This document shows, piece after piece, positions 10,112-21,020 of a DNA stretch of 64,000 nucleotides. Position numbers and translations under genes: made by a program. Below the pieces are notes generated by a model. That model saw only the letters and a list, made by a program, of their open reading frames with translations. It did not search any database and was not told where the DNA came from. The stretch is from NCBI GenBank assembly GCA_037974665.1, contig CM075781.1, forward strand, positions 35,069,235 to 35,133,234, written 5' to 3'. Position 1 is the first letter of the stretch; the number at the start of each line of letters is the position of its first letter. The stretch is from Ehretia macrophylla (Eukaryota > Streptophyta > Magnoliopsida > Boraginales > Ehretiaceae).

Positions 10112-10245
10112 TGGTTATATGTCTTCAAAATACGCTATGCATGGCCAGTTCTCTATTAAATCTGATGTCTTCAGTTTTGGTGTGCTACTATTGGAGATAA
10201 TAAGTGGAAAAAAGAATAGAGGCTTTGCTCAATTAGGAGAACCAT
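10112..10245 (+). CDS. CRK pseudogene exon 6: activation-segment end, acceptor lost
   Basis: It reads [20 protein letters not shown] then [15 protein letters not shown], which fits kinase subdomains VIII-IX. The usual SPE is changed to SSK. The sequence before it is TTGCAATGG, where the family has an AG acceptor, so the 3' splice site is lost by a single base (A at 10111). The donor GTGAGT at 10246 is intact and opens the intron that now holds the transposon nest. Confidence 0.8.
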
Positions 10246-10300
10246 GTGAGTACAAGTACTTTTTTTTAACTTTTCAAGCCATATAGTATGATAAATTTCC

Positions 10301-10677
10301 GAGTAGATACCCATTTTGGTCCTCTATTTTTAATCTTATTGATACTTTGATCCCTTATCTTCAAAAGTGATGTGTTTCAATCCCTTATCTTTTATCCGAG
10401 TGACACTATTAGTCCTTTTTAGGCATTCTGTTAAAAAATTAACGGAACAAGCACGTGATACTAAAAATTTCAAAATTTCAAGGGTAAAAATTAAGATATT
10501 TCAGTTTTTTATCTTTTGTTTTAGTGACACCGTTAGTCTTTTTTTAACAGAATCATTGAAAAAGACTAACGGTGTCACTCATATAAAAGACAAGGGACTG
10601 AAACATACCACTTTTGATGATAAGAGAGCAAAGTGTCAATGAGGTTAAAGATAGATGACCAAAATGGATATTTACTC
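10301..10677. mobile_element. Mutator-like foldback MITE in CRK intron 6
   Basis: Long inverted arms: the left part 'gatacccattttggtcctc' to 'tagtcctttt' is mirrored by 'aaaagactaacggtgtcac' to 'gaccaaaatggatatttac'. A perfect 9-bp duplication TAAATTTCC flanks it (10292-10300 and 10678-10686), the Mutator hallmark. The length is 377 bp. It is the same family as 25994-26369 (376 bp), sharing the arm pattern around 'tttggtcccttatcttcaa'. Confidence 0.8.
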
Positions 10678-10794
10678 TAAATTTCCTAGAATATAGTTCA
10701 AACAAAAAATTAGGAAAAATTTCACATTTAGTCCCTATTGTTTGTAAAGTGTCTCAGTTTAGTCCTTATTGTTTCCCTACATGAAAAATATGAT

Positions 10795-11420
10795 GATGCA
10801 ACGGTCAAAATCCGTGGTCTAGCGGTAGCCAAATTGGGACGGGCGACGAATAGGTTACGGATTTCCGTCCGTAGTAAAAACCCCCATAGCCAAATTGATA
10901 TTCCGTAGTCAATTTCGAAAATTATTTTGTATTTATTTTTTATCTCTCCTGTAGCAAAATAGTCATAGCTCATCTATAGCCAACTAAAATTTTGATTTTT
11001 TTTATTAATTATTAATGTCTATAGCCAATCCATAGTTGTTTCGGTCGTAAATTGGCCGTAGCCCACGGCTACGGATTAATACCCGTAAAATATTGGTAGC
11101 CACATATTCAGTAGCCAATCCGTAGTCTATCCGTAGCCAAATAATTTTTTTTTTATTTTTTTAATTAATTATTAATATTCGTATCAAATTCGTAGCCATT
11201 TTAGTTGTAAATTGGTTGTAGCCCACGGCTACGGATATATTGGTAGCCACATATTCGGTAGCAAATCCGTATCTCATCCATAGCCAACTAAAATTTTGAT
11301 TTTTTTAATTAATTATTAACGTCCGTAGCAAAGCTGTAGCAAATTCGTAGTAATTTGTCACCACATATCGATGGCCAATCCGTTGTCCAAATCCATAGCC
11401 ATTTGTTCGTAAAAAAACGG
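10795..11420. repeat. Left subterminal repeats of the CACTA element
   Basis: Many direct and inverted copies of a core like CCGTAGCC or GGCTACGG occur (for example near 10880, 11047, 11120, 11215, 11330), each in AT-rich surroundings. In CACTA elements such clusters bind the element's own TNPA-type protein. That role here is inference. Confidence 0.7.
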
Positions 11421-11787
11421 TGGCTAATTTTATGTGGTTATTCTCTAACCTAATAATTATTAATTATTCTAAAAATAATATGAAATGTAAAAATTAAAAA
11501 ATAAAACAAATTTACACAACAAAACATAAAATTAAATATATGAAATAATATTTACATAACGCATCTTTTAAATTCATAAAAATATTAAAATATTGTTCGA
11601 AATTTGTTGCTAAAATTCTCCAAAAAAACAAAATCCTAAATGTACCATTGATCATGTTGATCGGGCTAATGTCGTGGGTGTTTTAGCCGATTAATCTCCT
11701 GTTACAAATGCCTCACAAGTTCTATGGCTTCGTTCACTTGTCGCTGCGTCTCTTGCTTTTCCTTTCCTTGGTCATCAAGTTGTTGCC

Positions 11788-12108
11788 TCAAAGACTCCGT
11801 TCTGGCAATGACTCGCCTATCAACTTATTCTTCCGAGAGTCCAACTCTAGTGTTGATGGTGGGAATAAAGGGTATTTCCCTACCAATGCAGACTCCTTGG
11901 GAGCCGAGTCCATAGACACGCCCTTTTTTCGCCCTACCAACAGCTTGGTAGAAGATATCATCGAGTTTAACGAGCGGCGCCGTGGGGTCTTCTTGCATCT
12001 CAAGTTCACGTTGTTTGAGCATATCTTCATATCGTGACTACAAAAATAATATTTATAAATATTTAATATTCTTATACCACTCAATGTCACGTCCCAACTC
12101 GACTCCAC
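11788..12108 (-). pseudogene. En/Spm-type protein C-terminal fragment (Transposase_24-like)
   Basis: The minus strand reads DIFYQAVGRAKKGRVYGLGS, matching the conserved VxGxKKGRVYGLGS end of plant Ptta/En/Spm transposon proteins, preceded by a coiled, Glu-rich helix (MLKQRELEMQEDPTAPLVKL). Two overlapping minus-strand frames share the region; the one running 12022 to 11825 carries the motif. No complete gene can be drawn. It lies downstream (in minus orientation) of the related piece at 12680-13015. Confidence 0.65.
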
Positions 12109-12679
12109 TTAAAACCAAGTCGGGACGCGACGAAATTTCGGCATTATAACATTTGTAATATAGCCCCAAGCATAAAAATATAACCTACATAACAATTATA
12201 TAGCCACAACAACCAACATACAACCAAAAATAAACCAAATTCACAATCTTGGGCCTCCAACTTACAACCAAAGGATATGTCGTCCGTCACAACCACTTCA
12301 ACATAATCATAATAATACAATCCTCATAATGAAATACATAAGTCTAACCACCTATACATTACAAAAGATATTTATGAAATTCAATTTTTATAACCTTTTA
12401 AATTAAAATTAACATATACATTATATAAATTTAACAAAATTAAACGACAGTAAAAGTAATACACTGTATAAATACTTATTATCGTCTCAGCAGCCTTTGG
12501 ATCAAAGTACTGGATACTATCACCCTCCCCTTTATTGTGGGCGACCTTGAAAATATCAGCTCTATAGACAGGGGCGTTTATTGTCACCGCCTACATTATT
12601 AAATTCATAAGTAGTAATTACTCAAAAACTAGAATATTAAGATAGACTACTTTATGCTATTAAATTTAAGTAGTTAATT

Positions 12680-13015
12680 TTAGTTACATACCATCCTTCT
12701 CTGAACCTCATGAAAGGGGGTGACACCCGTGTAGTGTACCGATTGATTTTTCTCCCTATTTTTCTTGGCTGTTTTTGGTTTCTCTATCCACTTTGGGTCG
12801 TGCCATCTTACTTGCATTTGTTCCCAATTTTGTAATGTCATCCACTTAGGAGGCTTGTCAAATTTACAGGCCTTAGCCAATTGGTCTTTCATTCTCTTCG
12901 CTGCCTTATAATGGAAACAATGCTTGATGCGTGCCCGGTCACATGGGTGCCATTTATAATCTTTCTGCAACGAAGAAAAAAGGTCAATGCGAACATGTGT
13001 TAATTGAATATGCAT
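12680..13015 (-). pseudogene. En/Spm-type protein fragment (Transposase_24-like)
   Basis: The minus-strand open frame contains KACKFDKPPKWMTLQNWEQM, then WHDPKWIEKPKTAKKNREKN and TGVTPFHEVQRRM. The pattern W..m...W......K..K.NR......TG..pF is that of the Transposase_24 (Ptta/En/Spm) family found in the second gene of plant CACTA elements. The start and end are not reliable; splicing to the 11788-12108 piece is likely in the ancestral gene. Confidence 0.7.
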
Positions 13016-13319
13016 GTATAAATGTACAAGTGTATAATATAATATATATTGACTGCATTATTGTTTATAAAAACCTCAAACGATCAAAACCATCGGTATT
13101 TGACATCTTACGGAATTTCTCCATAAGTAATCCAGGGTTCTGTGAATCCGCCTGCAAATATTGACTTAAAATCTTGTATCACCAAAGCAGGTACAAATCT
13201 GTTAAGAAGTATATCAATTCTATAAGTTAGTGTCACTTGCATTTCATATTATAACTTTAAGAACTAATAACAAACAATTAAAGCAATTTCTCTACAATTT
13301 TATTGAATTGTATTTTACC

Positions 13320-13680
13320 TGTTATTATATAATCGAATGTGAGTACGTCTATCCTTCAACCATGTGGTGTACTGAGCGAGTGACTCAAATCCCATAGGTT
13401 GCTAGTTTGTTGTGCCAGCAGCATGTGATGATGGGTCTGGCTGTTCTGTTTCATGCTCGACGTTGTTCGTGGCCGTGGCATTAACACGACAATCCTCAGT
13501 AGTCACTCGGATGCCAGACAATGGGGCAGATAATCCAGTGGAACGAACGGACGTCCCTAGAGTGCTAGGGGACTCACTATTACCTTCACCACATGCTGCG
13601 AGGACGAAGTTGATGGCATGCTGGATCGTGACTAATCTGCTTGCGATCTACCACCTCTAACCATGATTGCTACACAAAAA
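13320..13680 (-). pseudogene. Probable N-terminal region of the En/Spm-type protein, broken
   Basis: The minus strand has a Ser/Thr- and Gln/His-rich stretch with several stops and then sequence like THIRLYNNR near 13320-13350, in line with the upstream part of the protein whose later part is at 12680-13015. Evidence is position and composition rather than a clear motif. Confidence 0.3.
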
Positions 13681-13889
13681 AACATAAGATACACATATAT
13701 GTACAATATGTTCTATAAATTAAGAGATATTATAACCACTCTTCATTATAGTTTTCGATTATCAATCGTACACTTCACATACAGTTGACATATAAAATAT
13801 TGAATTTATAGGTACATTTGATGGGCCAAATACGTCAAATACCATTCTTCTATAACTGTTTCCTTCATCACATCTAGAATTATCACCAA

Positions 13890-14190
13890 CATTATGGTTG
13901 TTATCCTAATAGAGGTCATCATGCTCCCCATGTGAAGTCCAAACATAGTAATGTCTCATGAACCCCCAAGAATAGAGATGATGTCTACAAGTATGAGGGT
14001 CCTTAAAGGCACAATTCTTACATTTCACACAAGGACATCTAATTTTGTCTCTATCCATGTACTTTCATTGACTACACGCAAAAGGAATGAATTCTTCGTG
14101 TACACCATGAACGAACTTAGGATTTAATGCTCCCTTAGATGTTAATCGATCGTTCATCCACTATTGTCTAAGTCTTTCCATTTTCTCAAC
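13890..14190 (-). pseudogene. Transposase-associated domain of CACTA, broken
   Basis: The minus strand reads WMNDRLTSKGALNPKFVHGV, a stop where Asp is usual, then YMDRDKIRCPCVKCKNCAFK and HLYSWGFMRHYYVWTSHGEH. This is the N-terminal Cys/His-rich Transpos_assoc domain (C-P-C-x-K-C...H-H-L-x-x-x-G-F) of plant CACTA TNPD proteins. At least two in-frame stops are present, and the following catalytic domain is absent. Confidence 0.75.
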
Positions 14191-14554
14191 TTCTGTATAA
14201 TAATTTTTGTTCATCCCATTAAAGAATTTAATAGTAAAAGATACAGTTAATTAAATATAATTTATGATTCACTACTTAATCTTTGTTAATTAATTATAAT
14301 AAATATTACTACAATACAACATTCATGTTAAATATACCACCAAAAATTTATGACAAAACCTCAATTAAAACAATTAGAAATAAACATAACAATAAATATA
14401 AAAATAATAAAGCCGAACAAATCAAAAAAACAAAATTACACATATGGAGATATATACTATACACATATATAAATATGTCTATACTAGACAACAAAATAGA
14501 GGAAAAATGTATAAATTAAAATACTTACTAGTAGAAAAGAGAGAGAAAGAGATA

Positions 14555-14995
14555 GTGGTGGTATCTTTAGTGGTGATGGTAGTGGTCTTGGTAGTGGTGG
14601 GTGGTGGTGATGGTGTCCTAGATATGGCGGTGATGATGGACCTTGGTGGTGGTGGGTGGTAGTGATAGTGTCATACATGGTAGTGATGGGTGGTGGTGAT
14701 GGTTTAATAGATGGTGATGAGGGATTACCTTGTTGTGGTGATGATACCTTTGTTGGTGGTAATGGTGATGGTGCCCTAGATATAATGGTGATGGTGGACC
14801 TTGGTGGTAGTGGGTGGTGGTAATGGTGCCCTACATAGTGGTAATGGTGGACCTTGTGGTGGTAATGGTGCCTTTGTTGGTAGTAGTGGTAGTACCCTTA
14901 GTGGTGGTCTTGATGGTGATGGCAATGGTCTTGGTGATGATGGTGGTGGTGGTGATAGTAGGGTGGGGATAGTGGTGGGGGTGATGGTGGTAAGA
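14555..14995. repeat. TGG/GAT-rich degenerate minisatellite
   Basis: About 440 bp on the plus strand consists almost only of GGTGGT, GGTGAT and GTAATGGTG units with longer recurring phrases such as 'ggtgatggtggaccttggt'. Both strands therefore give long low-complexity frames (Gly/Val/Met or Thr/Ile) that are not genes. It lies inside the CACTA element upstream of its transposase remnant. Confidence 0.75.
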
Positions 14996-15104
14996 GAGAA
15001 AAAGAATTTTTTTGTAAGAGATAGAGAGAATAAAATGATTTTGGGGAATAAAATGTTTCAAAACTTCAGCATTCACCAAAGAAAAAAAATTTGTGCAGGT
15101 CATG

Positions 15105-15227
15105 GCCCGCCAGCTGGCGGGCTACCTGACATGGGGACGCAAGACAATACTGTCTCGCTGTCCCCGTCGGATGACGGACGATAGGCTGGCCAGCTGGCCC
15201 CGTCATCCGGCAGGGACAGCGAGACAG
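15105..15227. repeat. GC-rich palindrome and 28-bp-stem hairpin
   Basis: A perfect 18-bp palindrome GCCCGCCAGCTGGCGGGC lies at 15105-15122. It is followed by a hairpin: the stem at 15150-15177 (CTGTCTCGCTGTCCC...) pairs with 15200-15227 (...GGGACAGCGAGACAG) with about two mismatches. The 22-base loop holds another perfect palindrome, GGCCAGCTGGCC. The block is strikingly GC-rich in AT-rich surroundings and borders the gypsy remnant. A shorter related GC-rich piece lies at 19043-19088. Confidence 0.75.
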
Positions 15228-15228
15228 C

Positions 15229-15756
15229 CCTGTTGTGAAGCCCAAGTTGATGCTACTGACCAAAGGGAACTTCCAGGGGCAACAACTGTAGTTGAAGGTA
15301 GATTTTCATTTGCTGATATTTTCATTTGATGACTTTACTCAGTCTTCTTATTTGTCATTCAGATTTTATTTTGGGATTCATCATGGGTATTCTCACTTGG
15401 TATTCTTGATAGTATTTTTATTCGGGACTTCTATTCGGTATTTTTGGTTGGTGCTCTTATTCAGGGAAATTTTTATATAATATTCGGTATTCTTTATTGG
15501 AATTTTATTTCAGCATCCAGTATTCAATATTCTTATTCGGGTTCTTCATGTGGTATCTATGTTCGATGTTCTATGTGGTATTCAATATTTCATTGGGACT
15601 TCTTGATCGGCAACAACTATACGGAATTCTTAGTTGGGTATCTTCATACTTCCCTAGTGAACTCCTTTATGTACTTTAATCAGAGTCGTTGCAGCTTATC
15701 GAGGAATTGTTAGATGAGGGAATTGTGAGGGCACAATTCTGTTAAGGAGGAGAGGA
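15229..15756 (+). pseudogene. Gypsy element D: 3' internal remnant without pol
   Basis: It opens with QVDATDQRELPGATTVVEGR, the stretch just before the protease in the related chromovirus here (51300-51360). Instead of protease and pol it passes into about 350 bp of degenerate 'tattcggtattcttatt' repeats (15300-15650). It ends with 'tcgttgcagctt', then 'gagggcacaattctgttaa' and the polypurine tract GGAGGAGAGGA (15747-15756). The same layout occurs in element A, so loss of pol is a family trait rather than an accident. Confidence 0.65.
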
Positions 15757-18568
15757 TATGAAGCCTCGCACAAGACCCCATATGCATTTTATAACATTTC
15801 ATATATTTTTGCGTCATTTAATGCGCATTTATATCAATTAATGCACATTTTCTTTGGTTTACGTGCATCTATCTCATTTAACGTGTAAATGAGTGCAATA
15901 GCATGCATTCGAGAACCTTAGAGGTTGTAGATGATAATTAAATTTTACTGAATTAAATTAACTAACCAAAATAATTACAATTAGAACTGCATGATAATAT
16001 TATGCATTCACAACTTTAGAAATGCATTTATATCATTTAAAGTATGTTTGCATCATTTTATGTGTATTTACATTTTTTAAAATGCATTTGTGTGATTTAG
16101 ATATTGTAGGAATTAAATAAATTACATTATACTACACTACACTAGCTAACTAAATAAGTTTAAATAGAACTAAATGGCAAACTAGTAGATTTCAATTAGT
16201 TAAGAGGGTAATTTGGGCATTGGGCTTATAAGATATTTCCTATCAACTAAAACACACACAACACACTTAACACACACAAAAACACTACACACACCCACAG
16301 CAGATAACACACACACACGATTGAGAGGAAGGAAAAGAGAAGAAAGAAGAAAGAGAGGATGAAGAAGAAGAAGGAAGGAGACTTGCATCTTTTAGCTCTT
16401 GCTTGCATCTTCAACATCAATCTTAGCATTTAACTACTCCAGAACAAGGTGAGGGATGTTTTCAAAAGATTTTTCTAAAGCCATTTGAATTGTCGTTATG
16501 TGTTCATCATGTTTGTTGGGCATGATCAAAATGTACTTGGGTTTATTTTGTGTATTTGAGCTTTACTTAATGAGTTAGGGTTATATGACTTGGGTAATAT
16601 GTGGGTATTGTTTACATTTGTTCTTGAATGCTAAAGTAATGTTTAAATGTGAGTATTATTCTTGAAGTGAAATTGAATGAGTGGGAAAACCATTTGGAAA
16701 ACAAGCCTTGAGCATTGATTGTTGTAGATGTGTTTGTTGAGTTTTGTTGATTTGGGTGTTATTACAAGTTAGATTGATTCAAGGGTGTTATACCATGAAT
16801 TGTGAACTTGATTATGTGTTTAAGTAACCCTTTTGAGTGCATTAAGTGTTTGGGAAACATTGGTTGAAGATTGGGAAATAGATGGCAAGAAAATGAGTAG
16901 AAAAATGTGAATTTACGGGTGTATTTTGCCCAGGCCGGTCGACTAAACTCACCGTACATTTGACAAAATTCACTGGAAAAGCCGGATGACTAGCCGGTCG
17001 ACAAGGCGAGCGAGTAACTCGTCCGGCTTGGTTTTTTAACTTCGCGCAATATTTTTTCAGAGGCCAAATCTCCTTCGTTTCAACTCCGAATTGAGTTTCG
17101 TTTGATTCTAGAGTTATCTAAATTCGATAAGATTCGATTCTATACCAAAATCAGATTAATTGGTGTTTGGGAACCTAGGTAAATTTACCTCCAAAGTTAG
17201 GCTAATGCAGAAGTGTTGACCAAATTACAAGGATCTTGTTTTAGAGATTCCGGAAGTTACCGATGTCGGATTGAGGCACGGTCGGATGCGTTAGAACCGT
17301 ATCGAACCTTAGATTATTAAGGTAGAATTTAATTGTGGTTTTATTGTATTGTCTTGATATTATATGCCTAGCAAGATCAATAACCATCAAGAAGCATTAA
17401 TTGTAGTACTGTAAATGTTTATACATGCAAGGTGTTCACCTATTTGCTTCCTAAGCCATATGATATAAACTTAAACATGCTTGAATCATATATATATATA
17501 TGTTCGAATATGTTTGCTTGTTATCCGGGTCAGAGCAACCTACTTTGTTGCATCCCCTCTATGTTATTATTCATGTTATGGTTACAATGTTAACCACTAC
17601 GTGTGCGATCGGTTGCAACCACAATTATGGGCATGGTAGCGTTCGTTTCTCCTGGGTAGCATCGAGCTACCAGTTGGACTCGACTACCATGGTCCCCGGT
17701 GGATATCCGGATATCACTTAGGGGTTTGGGGTATTGATGGAGATTGATTCAAGGCCGGCCATCTACAGCAATTGCAAGAGCAACTGTATCCTTTTGATAT
17801 TGTGTGTTACCACTCCCGTAGGAGCCTTTGCCCCGGGAGTGGGGTTATTGGTAACTGTAACATGTTATTATTGTATCTTGTTAACTGATAAGATACGCAT
17901 TGCACGACATGGCTTTCAAAATGATTTGAAATGGAAAAATGTTTACAAAAATCACCCGTGACCATCAACCCTCGCTGAGCTAGTGTAGCTCATTCCTCTT
18001 TCTTTACTATTGCAGGTATAGTTAAGCCTGCCATGGGATAGAAAGCTCCAGTTCCTTATTGAGTTGGATCTTCTGCCTTTTTTTTTTTTGATCCTACGTG
18101 ATGTCATGATGTACTCTCTTATGTTATGTTATTGCATGATGTAAATTGGAATACTTGTAGGATTGTAATTATTCTTTTGAATATACATGTTGTAAATAGT
18201 TAGTTATTGTTCTCTTGAGGCCTAAATGTAATAGATAAACCTATATGATATAATTTGAATGATTTAGGTCTTGCCTATATATATCCGATGGTTGTAATCT
18301 TAATTATTAATGATGAAGTTTGTATAATGCATTTCCTTAGAATTAGGTTATCAATGGATAAAGTAACTATGATAATTAGCAACTTGGATGTTTAGTTCAC
18401 GGAAGTTAGAGCTCGGACCAGTATATTGTGCCTTAGCGGACTAAGAAGAGTGATCTTTTTAAGCCGTGGCATCACGATCTCGGATTTTGAAGTCTACGTA
18501 AGTTGAATGTAATCCTTCTTGTTTCATTAATACGGTATTAGAGACTATTACATTAATTAGGAAAATGG
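15757..18568 (+). repeat. Long terminal repeat of gypsy element D
   Basis: The start TATGAAGCCTCGCACAAGA corresponds to TGTGAAGCCCCGCACAAGA in element A. The region then follows A's LTR through landmarks such as 'gagttatctaaattcgata', 'tgccttagcgga' and 'gtggcatcacgat', to about 18568 ('attaggaaaatgg'), where A has its LTR end. Length is about 2.8 kb, close to A's 2.9 kb. The last 10 bp are missing and no 5' LTR is present. Open frames within it are not genes. Confidence 0.7.
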
Positions 18569-18580
18569 AAGTTGAATGTA

Positions 18581-19042
18581 ATCCCAAATTGCCCTCTTAA
18601 CTAATTGAAATCTACTAGTTTTTCATTTAGTTCTATTTAAACTTATTTACTTAGCTAGTATAGTGTAGTATAATTATTTAATTCCTACGATATCCAAATC
18701 ACACAAATGCATGTTTAAACAATACAAATACACGTCAAATGATGCAAACATACATTAAACGATATAAATGCATTTCCAATAGTGTGAATGCATAGTATTA
18801 TCATGTAGTTCCAATTTTAATTATTTTGGTTAGTTAATTTTAATTTAGTAAAATTTAATTATCATCTACAACCTCTAAGATTCTCGAATGCACGCTATTG
18901 CATTCATTTACACGTTAAATGAGATAAATGCACGTAAACCAAGGTAAATGCTCATTAATTGATATAAATGCACATTAAATGTCGCAAAAATATATGAAAT
19001 GTTATAAAATGCATATGGGGTCTTGTGCGAGGCTTCACACCT
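18581..19042 (-). repeat. Inverted partial LTR of the D family
   Basis: This is the reverse complement of the first about 460 bp of the LTR at 15757-16217: 'gcatatggggtcttgtgcg' then 'aggcttca' at its right end mirrors the LTR start. It begins abruptly within 12 bp of the end of the plus-strand LTR. The result is a 3.3-kb segment with 460-bp inverted ends. Confidence 0.8.
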
Positions 19043-19089
19043 GTCTCGCGTCCCCAAGCTGGGTGGCCAGCCGGCCGACGAGCCGATCC

Positions 19090-19710
19090 AGATTTTTTTT
19101 TTATTTTTAAAAAATCTTACAAAAATTAGGAAACCCACACCCAAACCCCATTTTCTTCCTCAACTTCACTTCTCTTCTAAAACTCTCTCAAAATCTCTCT
19201 AACCTCATCAAAAACTAACCATTAAATCTCAATTTTTTTTCCACAATCACATTACCCACTCCATGAAACATCAAAATCTCTAAAGATTTTTCTCAAACAC
19301 CAATATTTTCTTCAACCCTATTGCAAAAAAACTCAAAAAATCTCTCTAAAATTCTCAAAATCTAGTCATTAAACCTCAAAATTTATTCCATAATCATATT
19401 ACCTGCTTGCCAAAACCTCAAAATCTACAAAGAGTTCTTCCAAACCCCAATCTCTTCAAGCCTTAAGCCAAAAAATAGGTAAAGTTGTATTAAACTCAAA
19501 ATTTAGCCATTAAATCTCAAATTTTTTTCTATAATCACATTACCCACTTTCCAAAACCTCAAAATTGTGGTATATATCTTTTAGACATCTTTAGTTTTTT
19601 TTTTTGTTTAATGAATGGGCTATGGATGGGTTACAAAAAAAATAATTTCGTAGCCCATCTCTGGCAATTGGCTATGGATGGGCTATAGAAAAATGAAATC
19701 CGTAGGCAAT
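19090..19710. other. CACTA interior, right side, no gene
   Basis: AT-rich DNA has several imperfect repeats of 'aaactctctcaaaatctct' and 'ttccacaatcacattaccc' (about 19170-19560). No coding signal is seen. The first 'ctatggatgggctatag' subterminal motifs appear near 19610-19700. Confidence 0.4.
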
Positions 19711-21020
19711 TGCCATGGATGGGTTACGGACCACTAATAATATGAATTTTAACTTGTTAATAAGTAGGAACAACGTATTAAAGCGTGTTTATATCTTTAT
19801 ATTTTTCATATTTATGAAGTTTAGACACAATGTGAGAGTTTTTGAACCCCTAAATTGAACGTTTATTAATATTAATGCAATGTTAAGTGATGACATGATA
19901 GCTTCGATTCAAACGGCTAATGACTTCGTAGGATATTTCTCTATTAAAATACGCATGCTAATAAAATACGGATAAAATTTATTTTTATTTGGAAAACTAG
20001 CATCTTAAGTGAAATTTACTACGTTGTAGGTACAATCAAAATTCCGTAATGCAAATTAAAACCGATAAACCAAATTTTTATCTAAAAGTCCATAGCCCAT
20101 CTGTGACAATTGGCTACGGAAAAATGAAATCCGTAGCTCATCTGCAGCCAATTGCCACGGATGGGCTACGAACTACTAATAGTATAAATTCTAACTTGTT
20201 AATAGGTAGGAGCAACGTATTAAAGCGTATTTATATCTTTATATTTTTCATGTTTATGAAGTTTAGACACAATGTGAGAGTTTTTAGACCCTTAGATTGA
20301 ACGTTTATTAACATTAATGCAATGTTAAGTGATGACATGATAGCTTCGATTCAAACGACTAATAACTTTGTAGGAGATTTCTGTATTAAAATACGCACGC
20401 TAATAAAATACAGACCAAATTTATTTTTATTTAGAAAACTAACATCTCAAATGAAGTTTACTATGTTGTAGGTGTAATCAAAATTCCGTAATGCAAATTA
20501 AAACCGATAAACCAAATTTTTATCTAAAAGTTCATAGCCCATCCGTGGCAATTGGCTACGGATGGGCTACAGAAAAATGAAATATTGTAGTCCATCCGTA
20601 GCCAATTGCCACGGATGGGCTACGGACCACTAATAGTATGAATTCTAACTTGTTAATAGGTAGGCACAACGTATTAAAGCGTGTTTATCTTTATATTTTT
20701 CATGTTTATGAAGTTTAGACACAATGTGAGAGTTTTTGGACCCCTAAATTGAACATTTATTAACATTAACGAAATGTTAAGTGAAGATATGATAACTTTG
20801 ATTTAAATGGCTAATGACTTCGTAGGAAATTTCTCTATTAAAATATGCACGCTAATAAAATAAAGACCAAGTTCATTTTTATTTGGAAAACTAGTATCTC
20901 AAGTGAAGTTTGCTACGTTTTAGGTGCAATCAAAATTTCGTAATTCAAATTAAAACCGATAAACTTCTTTTTTTTTTTTCGAAAGTCCGTAGCCCATCCG
21001 TGGCAATTGGCTACAGATGG
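19711..21020. repeat. Three tandem units of about 450 bp at the CACTA right end
   Basis: Units start at 19711, 20153 and 20607, each with 'tgccacggatgggctacg' (or a variant) and 'accactaatagtatgaatt'. They continue through 'aagtttagacacaatgtga', 'cattaatgcaatgttaagt' and 'aaaaccgataaac' and end in 'gcccatccgtggcaattgg'. Each unit therefore brings its own cluster of GGCTACGG/CCGTAGCC subterminal motifs. Confidence 0.8.

Noticed and set aside
14484-15184. Long His/Pro or Gly/Val frames on both strands
   Set aside because: Produced by the TGG/GAT-rich minisatellite; both strands open for compositional reasons.
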